A stretch of 8,861 nucleotides of DNA, from NCBI GenBank assembly GCA_027022065.1, contig JALVZS010000118.1, forward strand, positions 1 through 8,861, given 5' to 3'. Numbering within the stretch: position 1 is the first letter of the stretch; each line of letters starts with the position of its first letter. Below are positions 1 to 7,300 of the stretch, piece by piece. Made by a program: the position numbers and the translations under genes. Source of the DNA: a bacterium (lineage in GTDB: Bacteria > Thermosulfidibacterota > Thermosulfidibacteria > Thermosulfidibacterales > Thermosulfidibacteraceae). The notes under the pieces are model-generated. The model saw only the letters and a program-made list of their open reading frames with translations. It did not search any database and was not told the origin of the DNA.

Positions 1-922
1 TACCCAAAAGGGAAACCCTGGCGGAGATGCCATAGGATATAACAAGCACATCGCAGTTGTCCGCCTCGTCCTCCTCCCACTTCCAGATCTTAGGAGCGTT
101 CTTGTATATCTTCTCGCAGAGCCTCCTCACGAGCTTGTCCTGCACCTCAACATCGGTGGCAGCAGGATATCCCCTCTCATCGTGGGTAAGTCCTGTTACA
201 TGGAACCTGTAGCCATCACCTGCCTTCACCATGTAGGGCACAAGGTCCTCGGGATCGGGCTCATACGGCAGATACTCGCCAGGCTTTTTATTGGTCCAGC
301 GACGCTCCACCACTTTTATCTCTTCAGGTTTGGGAATGATAACCTTTTCTGTCATGTGTCCCACGCACTCGTCCATCATGAAGAACACAGGCACCCTGTA
401 GATCTCTGCCAGGTTGAATGCATCAATGATGAAGTTGAAGCACTCCTGGGGAGAGCTTGGAGAGATGGCTATAATTTCATAGTCTCCATGGGATCCCCAC
501 CTGCACTGCATCATGTCTGCCTGGGAGGGAAGGGTTGGCATACCTGTGGATGGTCCTCCCCTCTGAACATCAACAAAAACGCAAGGGGTTTCCAACATGG
601 CGGCAAGGCCTATATGCTCCATCATAAGGGAAAGTCCGGGACCGGAGGTAACGGTCATCGCCTTAAGACCCGCCCATACAGCTCCCTGCAGACAGATGGA
701 TGAGGCTATCTCGTCCTCCATCTGGATAAACATACCACCTACAACAGGAATCCTTGCGGCAAATCTTTCCACCACCTCTGTGGATGGGGTTATTGGATAA
801 CCTGCGGCAAAGCGGCATCCAGCAGCTAAAGCGCCCTCGCATGCTGCATGGTTTCCATCAAGATAGTGTGCTCCCGTGAGAACACCCCTTGGATCAGCAG
901 TGGTCCACTTTATCTCAGCCAT
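1..922 (-). CDS. korA: 2-oxoglutarate:ferredoxin oxidoreductase, alpha subunit (KorA), C-terminus cut by window edge
   Basis: This is the alpha subunit of a thiamine-diphosphate 2-oxoacid:ferredoxin oxidoreductase, which interconverts 2-oxoglutarate and succinyl-CoA plus CO2 using ferredoxin in the cytoplasm. It starts at ATG 922-920, begins MAEIKWTTADPRG, and 307 residues are visible before the left edge; relatives are somewhat longer, so the C-terminus is missing. The N-terminal pyrimidine-binding-type domain shows GYPITPSTEV at residues 41-50, the acidic segment QMEDEIAS at 67-74, and the family signature RGGPSTGMPT at 121-130. The linker and start of the second domain follow (DVLVISYGISARVS, 291-304). 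A GGAGG box lies 6 bases before the start, and korD ends 13 bases upstream. The 2-oxoglutarate assignment rests on family resemblance plus neighbouring sucCD; a branched-chain or other 2-oxoacid substrate cannot be excluded from this subunit alone. The beta (TPP) and gamma genes are expected just beyond the left edge. Confidence 0.9.
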   Translation of the reverse strand, partial: MAEIKWTTADPRGVLTGAHYLDGNHAACEGALAAGCRFAAGYPITPSTEVVERFAARIPVVGGMFIQMEDEIASSICLQGAVWAGLKAMTVTSGPGLSLMMEHIGLAAMLETPCVFVDVQRGGPSTGMPTLPSQADMMQCRWGSHGDYEIIAISPSSPQECFNFIIDAFNLAEIYRVPVFFMMDECVGHMTEKVIIPKPEEIKVVERRWTNKKPGEYLPYEPDPEDLVPYMVKAGDGYRFHVTGLTHDERGYPAATDVEVQDKLVRRLCEKIYKNAPKIWKWEEDEADNCDVLVISYGISARVSLLG

Positions 923-935
923 CTTTAACCTCCAG

Positions 936-1178
936 CTACTCTATCTTTTCTCTATAGCCGTAAATAGCAAAATCTGGACAGTAAAGCCCGCAAAGTCCGC
1001 AACCTGTGCATTTGTCAGGATACGCAAACTCAGGATAGTGGTACCCCTTCTCGTTGAACTTCTTGGACATCACTATAGCACCTGTGGGACAGAAGGTAAC
1101 GCATATCTCACAACCCTTACACCACTCAGGCTTAGTAACCACAACTCCTCTAAACTTCCTAGCCTTAGCCTCAGCCAT
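936..1178 (-). CDS. korD: 2-oxoglutarate:ferredoxin oxidoreductase, delta subunit (KorD), 2x[4Fe-4S] ferredoxin-like
   Basis: This 80-residue polyferredoxin-like subunit carries electrons between the oxidoreductase core and soluble ferredoxin. Two complete cluster motifs are visible: CKGCEICVTFCP at residues 20-31 and CTGCGLCGLYCP at 57-68. Each has the CxxCxxCxxxCP spacing of a [4Fe-4S] site, so two clusters are predicted. The protein is short and basic at the N-terminus (MAEAKARKFRG) and has no signal or membrane segment. It lies 15 bases after sucD and 13 bases before korA, and a GGAGGGAG box precedes its ATG. The delta-then-alpha order matches four-subunit (DABC) and five-subunit (forDABGE-type) 2-oxoacid:ferredoxin oxidoreductase operons. 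The KorD rather than generic ferredoxin call therefore rests on both sequence and position. Confidence 0.92.
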   Translation of the reverse strand: MAEAKARKFRGVVVTKPEWCKGCEICVTFCPTGAIVMSKKFNEKGYHYPEFAYPDKCTGCGLCGLYCPDFAIYGYREKIE

Positions 1179-1193
1179 CTCACTCCCTCCAGT

Positions 1194-2069
1194 TTATTTA
1201 CCAAGCACCTTAGCCACCGTAGCGCCTATTTCAGCCGGGCTTTCAACCACATGAACACCAGCCTCTCTCAACGCGGCCATTTTCTCAGCAGCGGTTCCCT
1301 TACCACCGGCTATAATAGCTCCAGCATGTCCCATTCTCCTTCCAGGAGGAGCCGTTCTACCAGCGATAAAGGCTACAACAGGCTTGTTAAACTCCTTCTT
1401 TATGTACTCAGCAGCCTCTTCCTCTGCGGTTCCACCTATCTCTCCAATGAGAACCACAAGCTCCGTCTCGGGATCATCTTTGAATAGCTTCAGAAGATCT
1501 ATGAACCTGGAGCCTATAATGGGATCACCACCTATTCCTATACATGTAGACTGGCCAATTCCCCTGGTGGTACACTGCCAAACCGCCTCATAGGTGAGGG
1601 TTCCAGACCTAGAGATAACCCCAACAGGTCCCCTCTTGAAGATATAACCGGGCATAATGCCCATCTTACACTCCCCTGGTGTTATCACACCGGGACAGTT
1701 GGGACCTATAAGCCTTGCCCCTGTATCCCTTATGGCCCTTTTGACCTTCATCATATCCAAAGCGGGAATACCCTCGGTTATGGCCACGATAACCTTACAA
1801 CCAGCATAGGCAGCCTCAGCTATGGCATCCGCAGCAAATGCAGGAGGCACAAAGATCAAAGAGGCGTTGGCCCCCTCCTTCTCTACAGCCTCAGCCACCG
1901 TGTTGTATACGGGGACCTTGCCCTCCCACATCTGGCCGCCTTTGCCAGGAGTAACACCAGCCACAATGTTGGTCCCGTACTCAATACACTGCTTCGCGTG
2001 GAAGGTTCCCTCTTTACCAGTTATACCCTGAACAACAACCCTTGTATCCTTGTTTACCAAAATGCTCAT
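1194..2069 (-). CDS. sucD: Succinyl-CoA synthetase, alpha subunit (ADP- or GDP-forming)
   Basis: This is the alpha subunit of succinate-CoA ligase, which couples succinyl-CoA cleavage or formation to a nucleoside triphosphate through a phosphohistidine. At 291 residues it has the usual bacterial length (about 290). The N-terminal CoA-binding Rossmann domain contains [18 protein letters not shown] (residues 11-28) and AGVTPGKGG (37-45). [20 protein letters not shown] follows at 121-140. The ligase domain has the loop [14 protein letters not shown] (178-191), and the phosphorylated histidine is predicted at H248 in [10 protein letters not shown]. The start is supported by a GGGAGGT box, and the gene lies 15 bases after sucC, so the two subunits are almost certainly co-translated. 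It makes succinyl-CoA, the substrate that the KorDA enzyme encoded directly downstream would carboxylate in the reductive direction. Confidence 0.97.
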   Translation of the reverse strand: MSILVNKDTRVVVQGITGKEGTFHAKQCIEYGTNIVAGVTPGKGGQMWEGKVPVYNTVAEAVEKEGANASLIFVPPAFAADAIAEAAYAGCKVIVAITEGIPALDMMKVKRAIRDTGARLIGPNCPGVITPGECKMGIMPGYIFKRGPVGVISRSGTLTYEAVWQCTTRGIGQSTCIGIGGDPIIGSRFIDLLKLFKDDPETELVVLIGEIGGTAEEEAAEYIKKEFNKPVVAFIAGRTAPPGRRMGHAGAIIAGGKGTAAEKMAALREAGVHVVESPAEIGATVAKVLGK

Positions 2070-2084
2070 GGTCCTACCTCCCTA

Positions 2085-3254
2085 TTAAAGTTCGCCCTTG
2101 GCCGCTTTAACGGCCTTCTCAGCGCCATCGGCCATGGAATCTGCCAAGATAAAGGAAAGCCCGCTGTTCTTAAGAATCTCCATAGCCTGATCCTTGTTGG
2201 TTCCCTCAAGCCTGACCACCATGGGCACTTTGACCTCAAGCTCCTGAGCGGCTTTGGTAACGCCTTCAGCAACCCTATCACAGCGCACTATTCCACCAAA
2301 GATGTTGATAAACACCGCCTTAACATGGGGATCGCTCAAGAGGATCCTAAATGCATTCTTCACCCTTTCAGCATTGGCAGCACCACCAACATCAAGGAAG
2401 TTTGCAGGCTCACCACCGTAGAACTTGATTATATCCATGGTAGCCATGGCAAGCCCTGCACCGTTCACCATACAACCGATATTACCGTCAAGCCTGATGT
2501 AGTTGAGATCATACTTGGAGGCCTCAACCTCTAAAGGATCCTCCTCATGTATGTCCCTAAGCTCAGCAATCTCAGGATGCCTGTAAAGTGCGTTGTCGTC
2601 AAAGTTTATCTTGGCATCCAAGGCTATAAGATCCCCTTCCTTGGTAAGCACAAGGGGATTGATCTCTGCCAGAGAAGCATCCTTTTCCATAAAGAGCTTG
2701 TAAAGAGCTGTCATGAAGTTTACCGCCTTCTTTAAGGTATCTCCAGTAAAGCCCAGTCCAAAGGCAAGCTGTCTAGCATAGAAGGGCATCATGCCAAGAG
2801 CGGGATCAATGTAAGCCTTGAGGATCTTTTCAGGACTTCTCTTGGCCACCTCCTCAATCTCCACACCACCTTCAGCAGAAACCATCATAACGGGACATTC
2901 ACTCTGTCTGTCTATCACCATTCCCATATAAAACTCTTTCTCAATGTTAAGGCCTTCCTCCACCAGCACCTTCCTAACAAGCTTTCCCTCAGGTCCAGTT
3001 TGATGGGTTACAAGCTTCATGCCTATCATCTTCTTGGCAATCTCATAGACCTCATCCACGCTCTTTGCCAGCTTCACTCCACCTGCCTTACCGCGGCCAC
3101 CGGCATGAACCTGAGCCTTAACAACAAAGAGATTACCGCCGAGCTCCTCTGCTACCTTCTTGGCCTCCTCAGGAGTCTCGGCCACCTTTCCCCTGGGAAC
3201 AGGAATACCATACTGCCTGAACAGCTCCTTTGCCTGATACTCATGAACCTTCAT
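2085..3254 (-). CDS. sucC: Succinyl-CoA synthetase, beta subunit (ATP-grasp)
   Basis: This is the beta subunit of succinate-CoA ligase; it holds the nucleotide site and the succinate-binding site. It is 389 residues, the standard bacterial length (E. coli SucC is 388). The ATP-grasp domain begins [12 protein letters not shown], with the nucleotide-contact segment [18 protein letters not shown] at residues 44-61, the metal-binding acidic segment [10 protein letters not shown] at 195-204, and [14 protein letters not shown] at 213-226. The C-terminal ligase domain has [18 protein letters not shown] (257-274), [10 protein letters not shown] (317-326) and RLEGTNKD (348-355). Purine specificity (ATP or GTP) cannot be read with confidence. 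The start is fixed by an AAGGAGGGG box at 3260-3268. Unlike its neighbours it is separated from the gene upstream (sdhB) by 114 bases carrying a strong terminator, so sucC is probably the first gene of a new transcription unit or of an attenuated one. Confidence 0.97.
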   Translation of the reverse strand: MKVHEYQAKELFRQYGIPVPRGKVAETPEEAKKVAEELGGNLFVVKAQVHAGGRGKAGGVKLAKSVDEVYEIAKKMIGMKLVTHQTGPEGKLVRKVLVEEGLNIEKEFYMGMVIDRQSECPVMMVSAEGGVEIEEVAKRSPEKILKAYIDPALGMMPFYARQLAFGLGFTGDTLKKAVNFMTALYKLFMEKDASLAEINPLVLTKEGDLIALDAKINFDDNALYRHPEIAELRDIHEEDPLEVEASKYDLNYIRLDGNIGCMVNGAGLAMATMDIIKFYGGEPANFLDVGGAANAERVKNAFRILLSDPHVKAVFINIFGGIVRCDRVAEGVTKAAQELEVKVPMVVRLEGTNKDQAMEILKNSGLSFILADSMADGAEKAVKAAKGEL

Positions 3255-3273
3255 GGACTCCCCTCCTTAATCG

Positions 3274-3282
3274 CTTTATATC
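3274..3282 (-). promoter_or_regulatory. Possible extended -10 promoter element for sucC
   Basis: Reading the minus strand, TGATATAAAG follows directly after the terminator's T-run. It fits an extended -10 box (TGn then TATAAA, 5 of 6 to consensus). No -35 hexamer is recognisable at 16-18 bases upstream, where the terminator stem lies; extended -10 promoters can do without one. A start about 7 bases downstream would give a leader of only about 14 bases, beginning at the ribosome binding site. The location, between a terminator and a gene, makes a promoter plausible, but AT-rich sequence matches this pattern easily by chance. Confidence 0.25.
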
Positions 3283-3287
3283 AAAGT

Positions 3288-3324
3288 AAAAAAGGGACCT
3301 CTCCCCATAGGGAGCAGGCCCCTT
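3288..3324 (-). terminator. Intrinsic (rho-independent) terminator after sdhB
   Basis: On the minus strand the left arm AAGGGGCCT-G-CTCCC and the right arm GGGAGAGGTCCCTT pair over 14 positions, with one G·U pair and a single bulged G, around a four-base loop TATG. A run of six T follows (complement of 3288-3293), its first two bases shared with the stem. This is a textbook intrinsic terminator acting in the direction of transcription. It lies 44 bases after the sdhB stop and about 33 bases before the sucC start, so it separates fum-sdh from suc-kor, unless readthrough makes it an attenuator. Confidence 0.88.
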
Positions 3325-3368
3325 CTCCCTTCAATTCTGAAACAACTACAGGCAATTTGTTCCAAAGC

Positions 3369-4076
3369 TTACAGCCTCCCCCTGAGCATAAGCTTGCGAA
3401 GATCCACTATGGCCTGGGTTGGATTAAGCTCCTTGGGACAGGCCTCAACACAGTTGAAAATGGTGTGGCAGCGCCATACACCATGCTTATCATCTATTAC
3501 ATTCACCCTCTCCTCAAATCCCTCGTCTCTAGAGTCAAACAAGAACCTTGCAGCCTTCAAAAGGGCATTAGGACCAAGGAAATTCTTGTCAGCCCAGTAT
3601 GTAGGACAGGAGCTGGTACAGCACCCACAGAGGATACACTCATACTTTCCATCAAGCTTCTTCCTATCCTCTGGGCTCTGAAGCCTTTCCTTATCAGTTG
3701 GAGGAGGCGTTCTGGTAAGGAGATAGGGTTTTAGAGGGTAGTGCTTGTCGTGGAAGGGCGGCATATCCGCCAGGAGATCCTTTATAACAGGAAAGCCCCT
3801 CAAAGGCTCTATGGTAACCACCGTGGTTCCAAGATCCTTAAGCTGTGTCTCGCAGGCAAGTCTGTTCTTTCCGTTTATGGTCATACCACAGGAGCCACAT
3901 ATCCCATGCCTGCAAGCCCTCCTATAGGTAAGGGAGCCATCCAAGTTCCACTTGATGTAGTTGAGGGCATCCAGCACCGTCCAGCCAGGTTCAGGCTCAA
4001 ATCTATACTCCTGCACCCTTCCCGTTTCATCCTTCTCAGGATCGTATCTGAAAATCCTGAATGTATACTCAGCCAT
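3369..4076 (-). CDS. sdhB: Succinate dehydrogenase/fumarate reductase, iron-sulfur subunit (SdhB)
   Basis: This subunit relays electrons between the flavin of SdhA and the quinone site in the membrane anchors. Its 235 residues match the family length (E. coli SdhB 238). The N-terminal plant-ferredoxin-type domain carries the [2Fe-2S] cysteines C55, C60, C63 and C75 (YRRACRHGICGSCGM, with LAC at 73-75). The C-terminal domain holds CILCGCCTSSCP (147-158) and CHTIFNCVEACP (203-214). These supply the [4Fe-4S] and [3Fe-4S] ligands in the arrangement known from E. coli SdhB, including a cluster-2 motif of the CILCxCC form. The first cluster keeps all four cysteines. An AAGGGGG box precedes the start, and sdhA ends 12 bases upstream. 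It is the last gene of the sdhCDAB block and is followed by a strong terminator. Sequence alone does not separate succinate dehydrogenase from fumarate reductase. Confidence 0.96.
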   Translation of the reverse strand: MAEYTFRIFRYDPEKDETGRVQEYRFEPEPGWTVLDALNYIKWNLDGSLTYRRACRHGICGSCGMTINGKNRLACETQLKDLGTTVVTIEPLRGFPVIKDLLADMPPFHDKHYPLKPYLLTRTPPPTDKERLQSPEDRKKLDGKYECILCGCCTSSCPTYWADKNFLGPNALLKAARFLFDSRDEGFEERVNVIDDKHGVWRCHTIFNCVEACPKELNPTQAIVDLRKLMLRGRL

Positions 4077-4088
4077 TGCGGCACCCCC

Positions 4089-5927
4089 TTAGTATTTCCT
4101 CTCTTCAGGCTTGAACCTTGTAATAACAACGGGCTTGTAATCAAACTTAACACCCTCCTCCGTTCTCCAGGCGAGAGTGTGCTTGAGCCAGTTTTCATCG
4201 TCCCTACCGGGATGATCCGTTCTCCAGTGAGCGCCACGGCACTCTGTCCTGTTCAGGGCACAGGCTACTATAACTTCAGCTGTCTCAAGCAGATGCCCCA
4301 GCTCTATTGCCTCCATGAGGTGGGTATTGAACTTGGTGCCTTTGTCCTCTATGTGGATGTTTTTATATCTCTTCTGGAGATCTTTAATGATATCATACAT
4401 CTTCTGCAGACCCTCAGCATCTCTGAAAACACCACAAAGAGTATACATGTTCTCCTGAAGTATCTTTCTCAGCTCAGCAGGACGCTCAGGACCGTTGCTG
4501 TTAAGCACCCATTCTATCTCCTTAACAGCAGGCTCTGCCGCATCCTCAGGAAGAACCTCAAAGACAGGATTGGTTGAAAGGTAAGCCGCAACATCTTTGC
4601 CCGCACGCTTGCCATGAACAGAAGCATCCAGCAGGGAGTTTGTTCCAAGCCTGTTGGCACCATGGACCGAAACACACGCACACTCACCAGCAGCCCAGAG
4701 TCCCTCAAGCCACTTTTCTTTTCCATCTGCAAGAACCCTACAGCGGATATCCACGGGAATACCACCCATGGAGTAGTGAGCCGTGGGCTGGATAGGAATA
4801 GGCTCCTCAATGGGATCCACACCTGCAAACTTCATAGCAAGTTCTCTTATCTGTGGAAGTCTTTCTTTTATCTTCTCAGCTCCCAAATGTCTGAGATCAA
4901 GGTATACATACTGCTCCCCGTTTATACCTCTTCCTTCCATAATTTCAGTCCACTCTGCACGGGAAACCACATCACGAGGAGCAAGCTCCATCTTATCAGG
5001 AGCGTATTTCTCCATGAACCTCTCACCAAGGTTATTTATCAAGTAACCGCCTTCACCCCTAGCGCCTTCGCTTATAAGTATACCCTGACGAGCAATGCCT
5101 GTAGGATGGAATTGAACAAACTCCATATCCTCAAGGGGCAAACCAGCCCTTAAAGCTATAGAAAGGCCATCTGCTGTATTAGCATGTGAATTTGTGGTTA
5201 TGGAAAAACATCTTCCGTAACCACCTGTGGCAAGTACCACAGCTTTAGCATGAAAGACATGCAAGCCACCATTTATAAGATCCCAAGCCGTAACACCTAA
5301 GCACTTGTTATCCTTAATTATTAAGGAAAGCACAAAAAACTCAGAATAGAACCTTACCTGATGCTTAACACACTGCTCCCAAAGGGTATGAAGAAGCACA
5401 TGCCCCGTTCTGTCAGCTGCCATGCAGGCCCTGAGAACAGGCTTCCCACGGCCAAAGTCCTTAACATGACCACCAAAGTAACGCTGCATTATTTTGCCAT
5501 CTGGAGTTCTGGAGAAAGGAACGCCCATGTGCTCATACTCATAGATAATCCTGGGAGCCTCCTTAACCATAAGCTCTATGGCATCCTGATCTCCCAAGTA
5601 GTCAGAACCCTTAACCGTGTCAAAGAAGTGCCACTCTATATGATCCTCCTCAAGGTTGGCCAAGGCAGCAGCTATTCCACCTTGAGCAGCACCAGAGTGG
5701 GATCTTGTGGGAAACACTTTAGTAAGAACAGCAACATCATATCCAGCCTTCTTTATCTCAAGGGCGGCAAACATACCAGCAAGTCCAGCTCCCACAACAA
5801 CCGCATCGTGCACATGCACATTGCGTATATCTACCCCTTTGGGCTCCTCATGAACTACCTTAGCATCATCTGTTCCATAGTACTTAGAACATTCACCAAC
5901 CTTAAACATCCCCCTGTATTCACTCAT
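4089..5927 (-). CDS. sdhA: Succinate dehydrogenase/fumarate reductase, flavoprotein subunit (SdhA)
   Basis: This is the catalytic flavoprotein interconverting succinate and fumarate, on the cytoplasmic side if oriented as usual. It has 612 residues. The dinucleotide-binding motif [15 protein letters not shown] is at residues 41-55. The covalent-FAD histidine is predicted at H77 in [11 protein letters not shown]. Active-site elements are present: HPTG (H274), RGEGG with the proton-shuttle arginine R290, HYSMGG (H384) and [13 protein letters not shown] (423-435, R426). The C-terminal signature [18 protein letters not shown] is at 560-577. The region before the FAD motif is about 30 residues longer than in E. 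coli SdhA ([18 protein letters not shown]...). The start is supported by a GGGAGGTGATG box, although M7 is a possible alternative. It lies 21 bases after sdhD and 12 before sdhB. All catalytic residues are intact, so the enzyme should be active in either direction. Confidence 0.96.
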   Translation of the reverse strand: MSEYRGMFKVGECSKYYGTDDAKVVHEEPKGVDIRNVHVHDAVVVGAGLAGMFAALEIKKAGYDVAVLTKVFPTRSHSGAAQGGIAAALANLEEDHIEWHFFDTVKGSDYLGDQDAIELMVKEAPRIIYEYEHMGVPFSRTPDGKIMQRYFGGHVKDFGRGKPVLRACMAADRTGHVLLHTLWEQCVKHQVRFYSEFFVLSLIIKDNKCLGVTAWDLINGGLHVFHAKAVVLATGGYGRCFSITTNSHANTADGLSIALRAGLPLEDMEFVQFHPTGIARQGILISEGARGEGGYLINNLGERFMEKYAPDKMELAPRDVVSRAEWTEIMEGRGINGEQYVYLDLRHLGAEKIKERLPQIRELAMKFAGVDPIEEPIPIQPTAHYSMGGIPVDIRCRVLADGKEKWLEGLWAAGECACVSVHGANRLGTNSLLDASVHGKRAGKDVAAYLSTNPVFEVLPEDAAEPAVKEIEWVLNSNGPERPAELRKILQENMYTLCGVFRDAEGLQKMYDIIKDLQKRYKNIHIEDKGTKFNTHLMEAIELGHLLETAEVIVACALNRTECRGAHWRTDHPGRDDENWLKHTLAWRTEEGVKFDYKPVVITRFKPEERKY

Positions 5928-5948
5928 CCTACATCACCTCCCTCAATC

Positions 5949-6308
5949 TTAAACAGCAGCTTTAAAGGGTATAACAGTTATGGCACCTAGGAAGAAGAGG
6001 ATACCCCCAACGGTTACAAGCAGGAAGAATATGATACCCTGCCATAGCTCACTATCTACATAATCCTGCACTACCATCCATACACCGTTAAGACCATGAT
6101 ACAGGGCACACACCAGGAAAAGCATGTCTATGACTTTCCACGTAGGAGTAGCCAGCCTAGGAGCTATTCTTTCATAGGTAACCCCCTCTGGTTTGGGAAG
6201 ACCATGGGTTACCCAGAAGTGCACCAATAAAAGCACAAAGAGAATTACACCAGTTATTCTTTGGAAAAGCCATGCATAAAAACCACCCGAAGTTCTTTTC
6301 TCCTTCAT
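5949..6308 (-). CDS. sdhD: Succinate dehydrogenase membrane anchor subunit (SdhD-like), three-helix cytochrome b type
   Basis: This 119-residue hydrophobic protein has three predicted membrane helices at about residues 12-34, 56-80 and 90-113. It contains AWLFQRITG (12-20) before helix 1 and LYHGLNG (69-75) in helix 2, both hallmarks of SdhC/SdhD anchors. Candidate haem ligands are H30 in helix 1 and H71 in helix 2. It closely resembles the neighbouring SdhC in motif order and spacing, so assigning C and D to the two genes follows gene order only. Together with SdhC it would anchor SdhAB and form the quinone site. It lies 13 bases after sdhC and 21 bases before sdhA, with an AAAGGAGG box. The last residues (IPFKAAV) are short and leave little outside the membrane. 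Confidence 0.85.
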   Translation of the reverse strand: MKEKRTSGGFYAWLFQRITGVILFVLLLVHFWVTHGLPKPEGVTYERIAPRLATPTWKVIDMLFLVCALYHGLNGVWMVVQDYVDSELWQGIIFFLLVTVGGILFFLGAITVIPFKAAV

Positions 6309-6321
6309 CCTCTAACCTCCT

Positions 6322-6711
6322 TTAGTGGCTTAAAGCGTGAAGGAAGTGCATGAACATGGGGATACCACCCAACAAGAACAGAAAGGCAGCTACAGCCATC
6401 ACGGCTCCGAATATGGTCTTGTGGGAAGCTGCGGCGTTATCGGCAAATTCCACTATAATGATCCTCAGGCCATTAAATGCATGATACAAAACTGTGCCCA
6501 ATAGACCTATCTCCAGCAGGAGAAAGATAGGCTTTTGCACCACAGCCATCACTTTGTTAAAGCCTTCGGGGCCGGAAGCGATGTTGTGGATAACCCATAT
6601 GTGTAACAGTAGATAAAATACCAAGAGAAGACCGGTTATTCTGTGGAGCAGCCAGGCTATAAAACCGAGGTGCCATGTATAGTGTCTAATGACTGGGGGT
6701 TTTTGAAGCAT
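6322..6711 (-). CDS. sdhC: Succinate dehydrogenase cytochrome b subunit (SdhC-like)
   Basis: This membrane anchor of the succinate:quinone oxidoreductase has 129 residues and three predicted helices at about 19-42, 60-85 and 98-123. AWLLHRITG (19-27) is the conserved segment entering helix 1, and LYHAFNGLRIIIVEF (75-89) matches the SdhC pattern of a helix-2 histidine followed by NGxR. Candidate axial haem ligands are H37 and H77; further histidines lie at 42, 122, 125 and 129. A GGAGG box precedes the ATG, and the gene begins 18 bases after the fumarase beta gene. Fumarase and the oxidoreductase are therefore likely on one transcript. The C, D, A, B order is that of the classic sdhCDAB operon. 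The quinone used (menaquinone or ubiquinone) cannot be read from the sequence. Confidence 0.88.
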   Translation of the reverse strand: MLQKPPVIRHYTWHLGFIAWLLHRITGLLLVFYLLLHIWVIHNIASGPEGFNKVMAVVQKPIFLLLEIGLLGTVLYHAFNGLRIIIVEFADNAAASHKTIFGAVMAVAAFLFLLGGIPMFMHFLHALSH

Positions 6712-6729
6712 CCCACACCTCCTATTAAT

Positions 6730-7290
6730 TTACTCTTCAACCCTATACTGCTTTACTCCCATTTCTTCAAGATCCCCACCGTGAGCATCGTATACAACTA
6801 TTACGGGGAAGTCTTCAACCTCCAAACGCCTCACCGCCTCTGGACCTAGATCCTCATAGGCTATAACCTCAGCTTTCTTTATCCTCTGAGACAGAAGGGC
6901 TCCGCAACCCCCTACAGCTCCAAAGTAAACTGCCTTATATTTTTGGCAGCACTCTTTAACCTCGTCGCTCATCTTTCCCTTACCTATCATGCCCTTCAAT
7001 CCCAAAGCTATGAGCTTGGGAGCGTATGGATTCATCCTGTAGCTTGTGGTTGGTCCAGCAGCTCCAACGGGTCTTCCAGGTCTAGCAGGAGATGGACCCA
7101 CATAGTAGATCACCTGTCCCTTAACATCAAAGGGAAGCTCTTCCCCCTTCTCAAGGGCCTCTATCATCCTTTTGTGTGCCGCATCTCTGCCTGTATAGAT
7201 AACACCTGTTATGAGCACATTATCTCCCGCCTTCAGCTTTAATATATCCTCATCGGTAAGAGGCGTTGTTAGCCTTATTACCTCACTCAT
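6730..7290 (-). CDS. fumB: Class I fumarate hydratase, beta (C-terminal) subunit
   Basis: This is the small subunit of the two-subunit iron-sulfur fumarase, which reversibly hydrates fumarate to malate. At 186 residues it corresponds to the C-terminal domain of single-chain class I fumarases and to the TtdB-like family. Visible family motifs are YTGRDAAHKRM (residues 32-42), VGPSPARPGRP (64-73), AAGPTTSYRMNPY (77-89), GKGKMS (103-108) and AVGGCGALL (125-132). The arginine and histidine of GRDAAH and the TTSYRM segment belong to the substrate pocket in this family. L-tartrate dehydratase is the main alternative; position between mdh and sdh favours fumarase. It starts 10 bases after the alpha gene. 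Its GGAGG box overlaps the alpha subunit's TAG stop (TTTAGGAGG), which suggests translational coupling. The symbol denotes the beta subunit, not E. coli FumB. Confidence 0.92.
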   Translation of the reverse strand: MSEVIRLTTPLTDEDILKLKAGDNVLITGVIYTGRDAAHKRMIEALEKGEELPFDVKGQVIYYVGPSPARPGRPVGAAGPTTSYRMNPYAPKLIALGLKGMIGKGKMSDEVKECCQKYKAVYFGAVGGCGALLSQRIKKAEVIAYEDLGPEAVRRLEVEDFPVIVVYDAHGGDLEEMGVKQYRVEE

Positions 7291-7300
7291 CTCAAACCTC

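Noticed and set aside
876-1487. Plus-strand open frame of 203 codons opposite korA, korD and sucD
   Set aside because: It crosses three genuine genes and their ribosome binding sites, is rich in serine and leucine without motif, and is best explained as antisense noise.
2066-2281. Minus-strand 71-codon frame at the 3' end of sucC
   Set aside because: It is an alternative frame inside the well-conserved sucC C-terminal domain. SucC is intact to its normal length, so this is neither a frameshift product nor a separate gene.
3000-3734. Plus-strand open frame of 244 codons spanning the sucC start, the intergenic gap and sdhB
   Set aside because: It runs through two conserved minus-strand genes and the terminator, with no family motif; it is a shadow frame.
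3741-4577. Plus-strand open frame of 278 codons, the longest on that strand
   Set aside because: It lies entirely opposite sdhB and sdhA, has no recognisable domain, and its composition reads as the complement of conserved genes.
5361-5990. Plus-strand open frame of 209 codons opposite sdhA
   Set aside because: It is fully antisense to the SdhA FAD domain and shows no independent coding signal.
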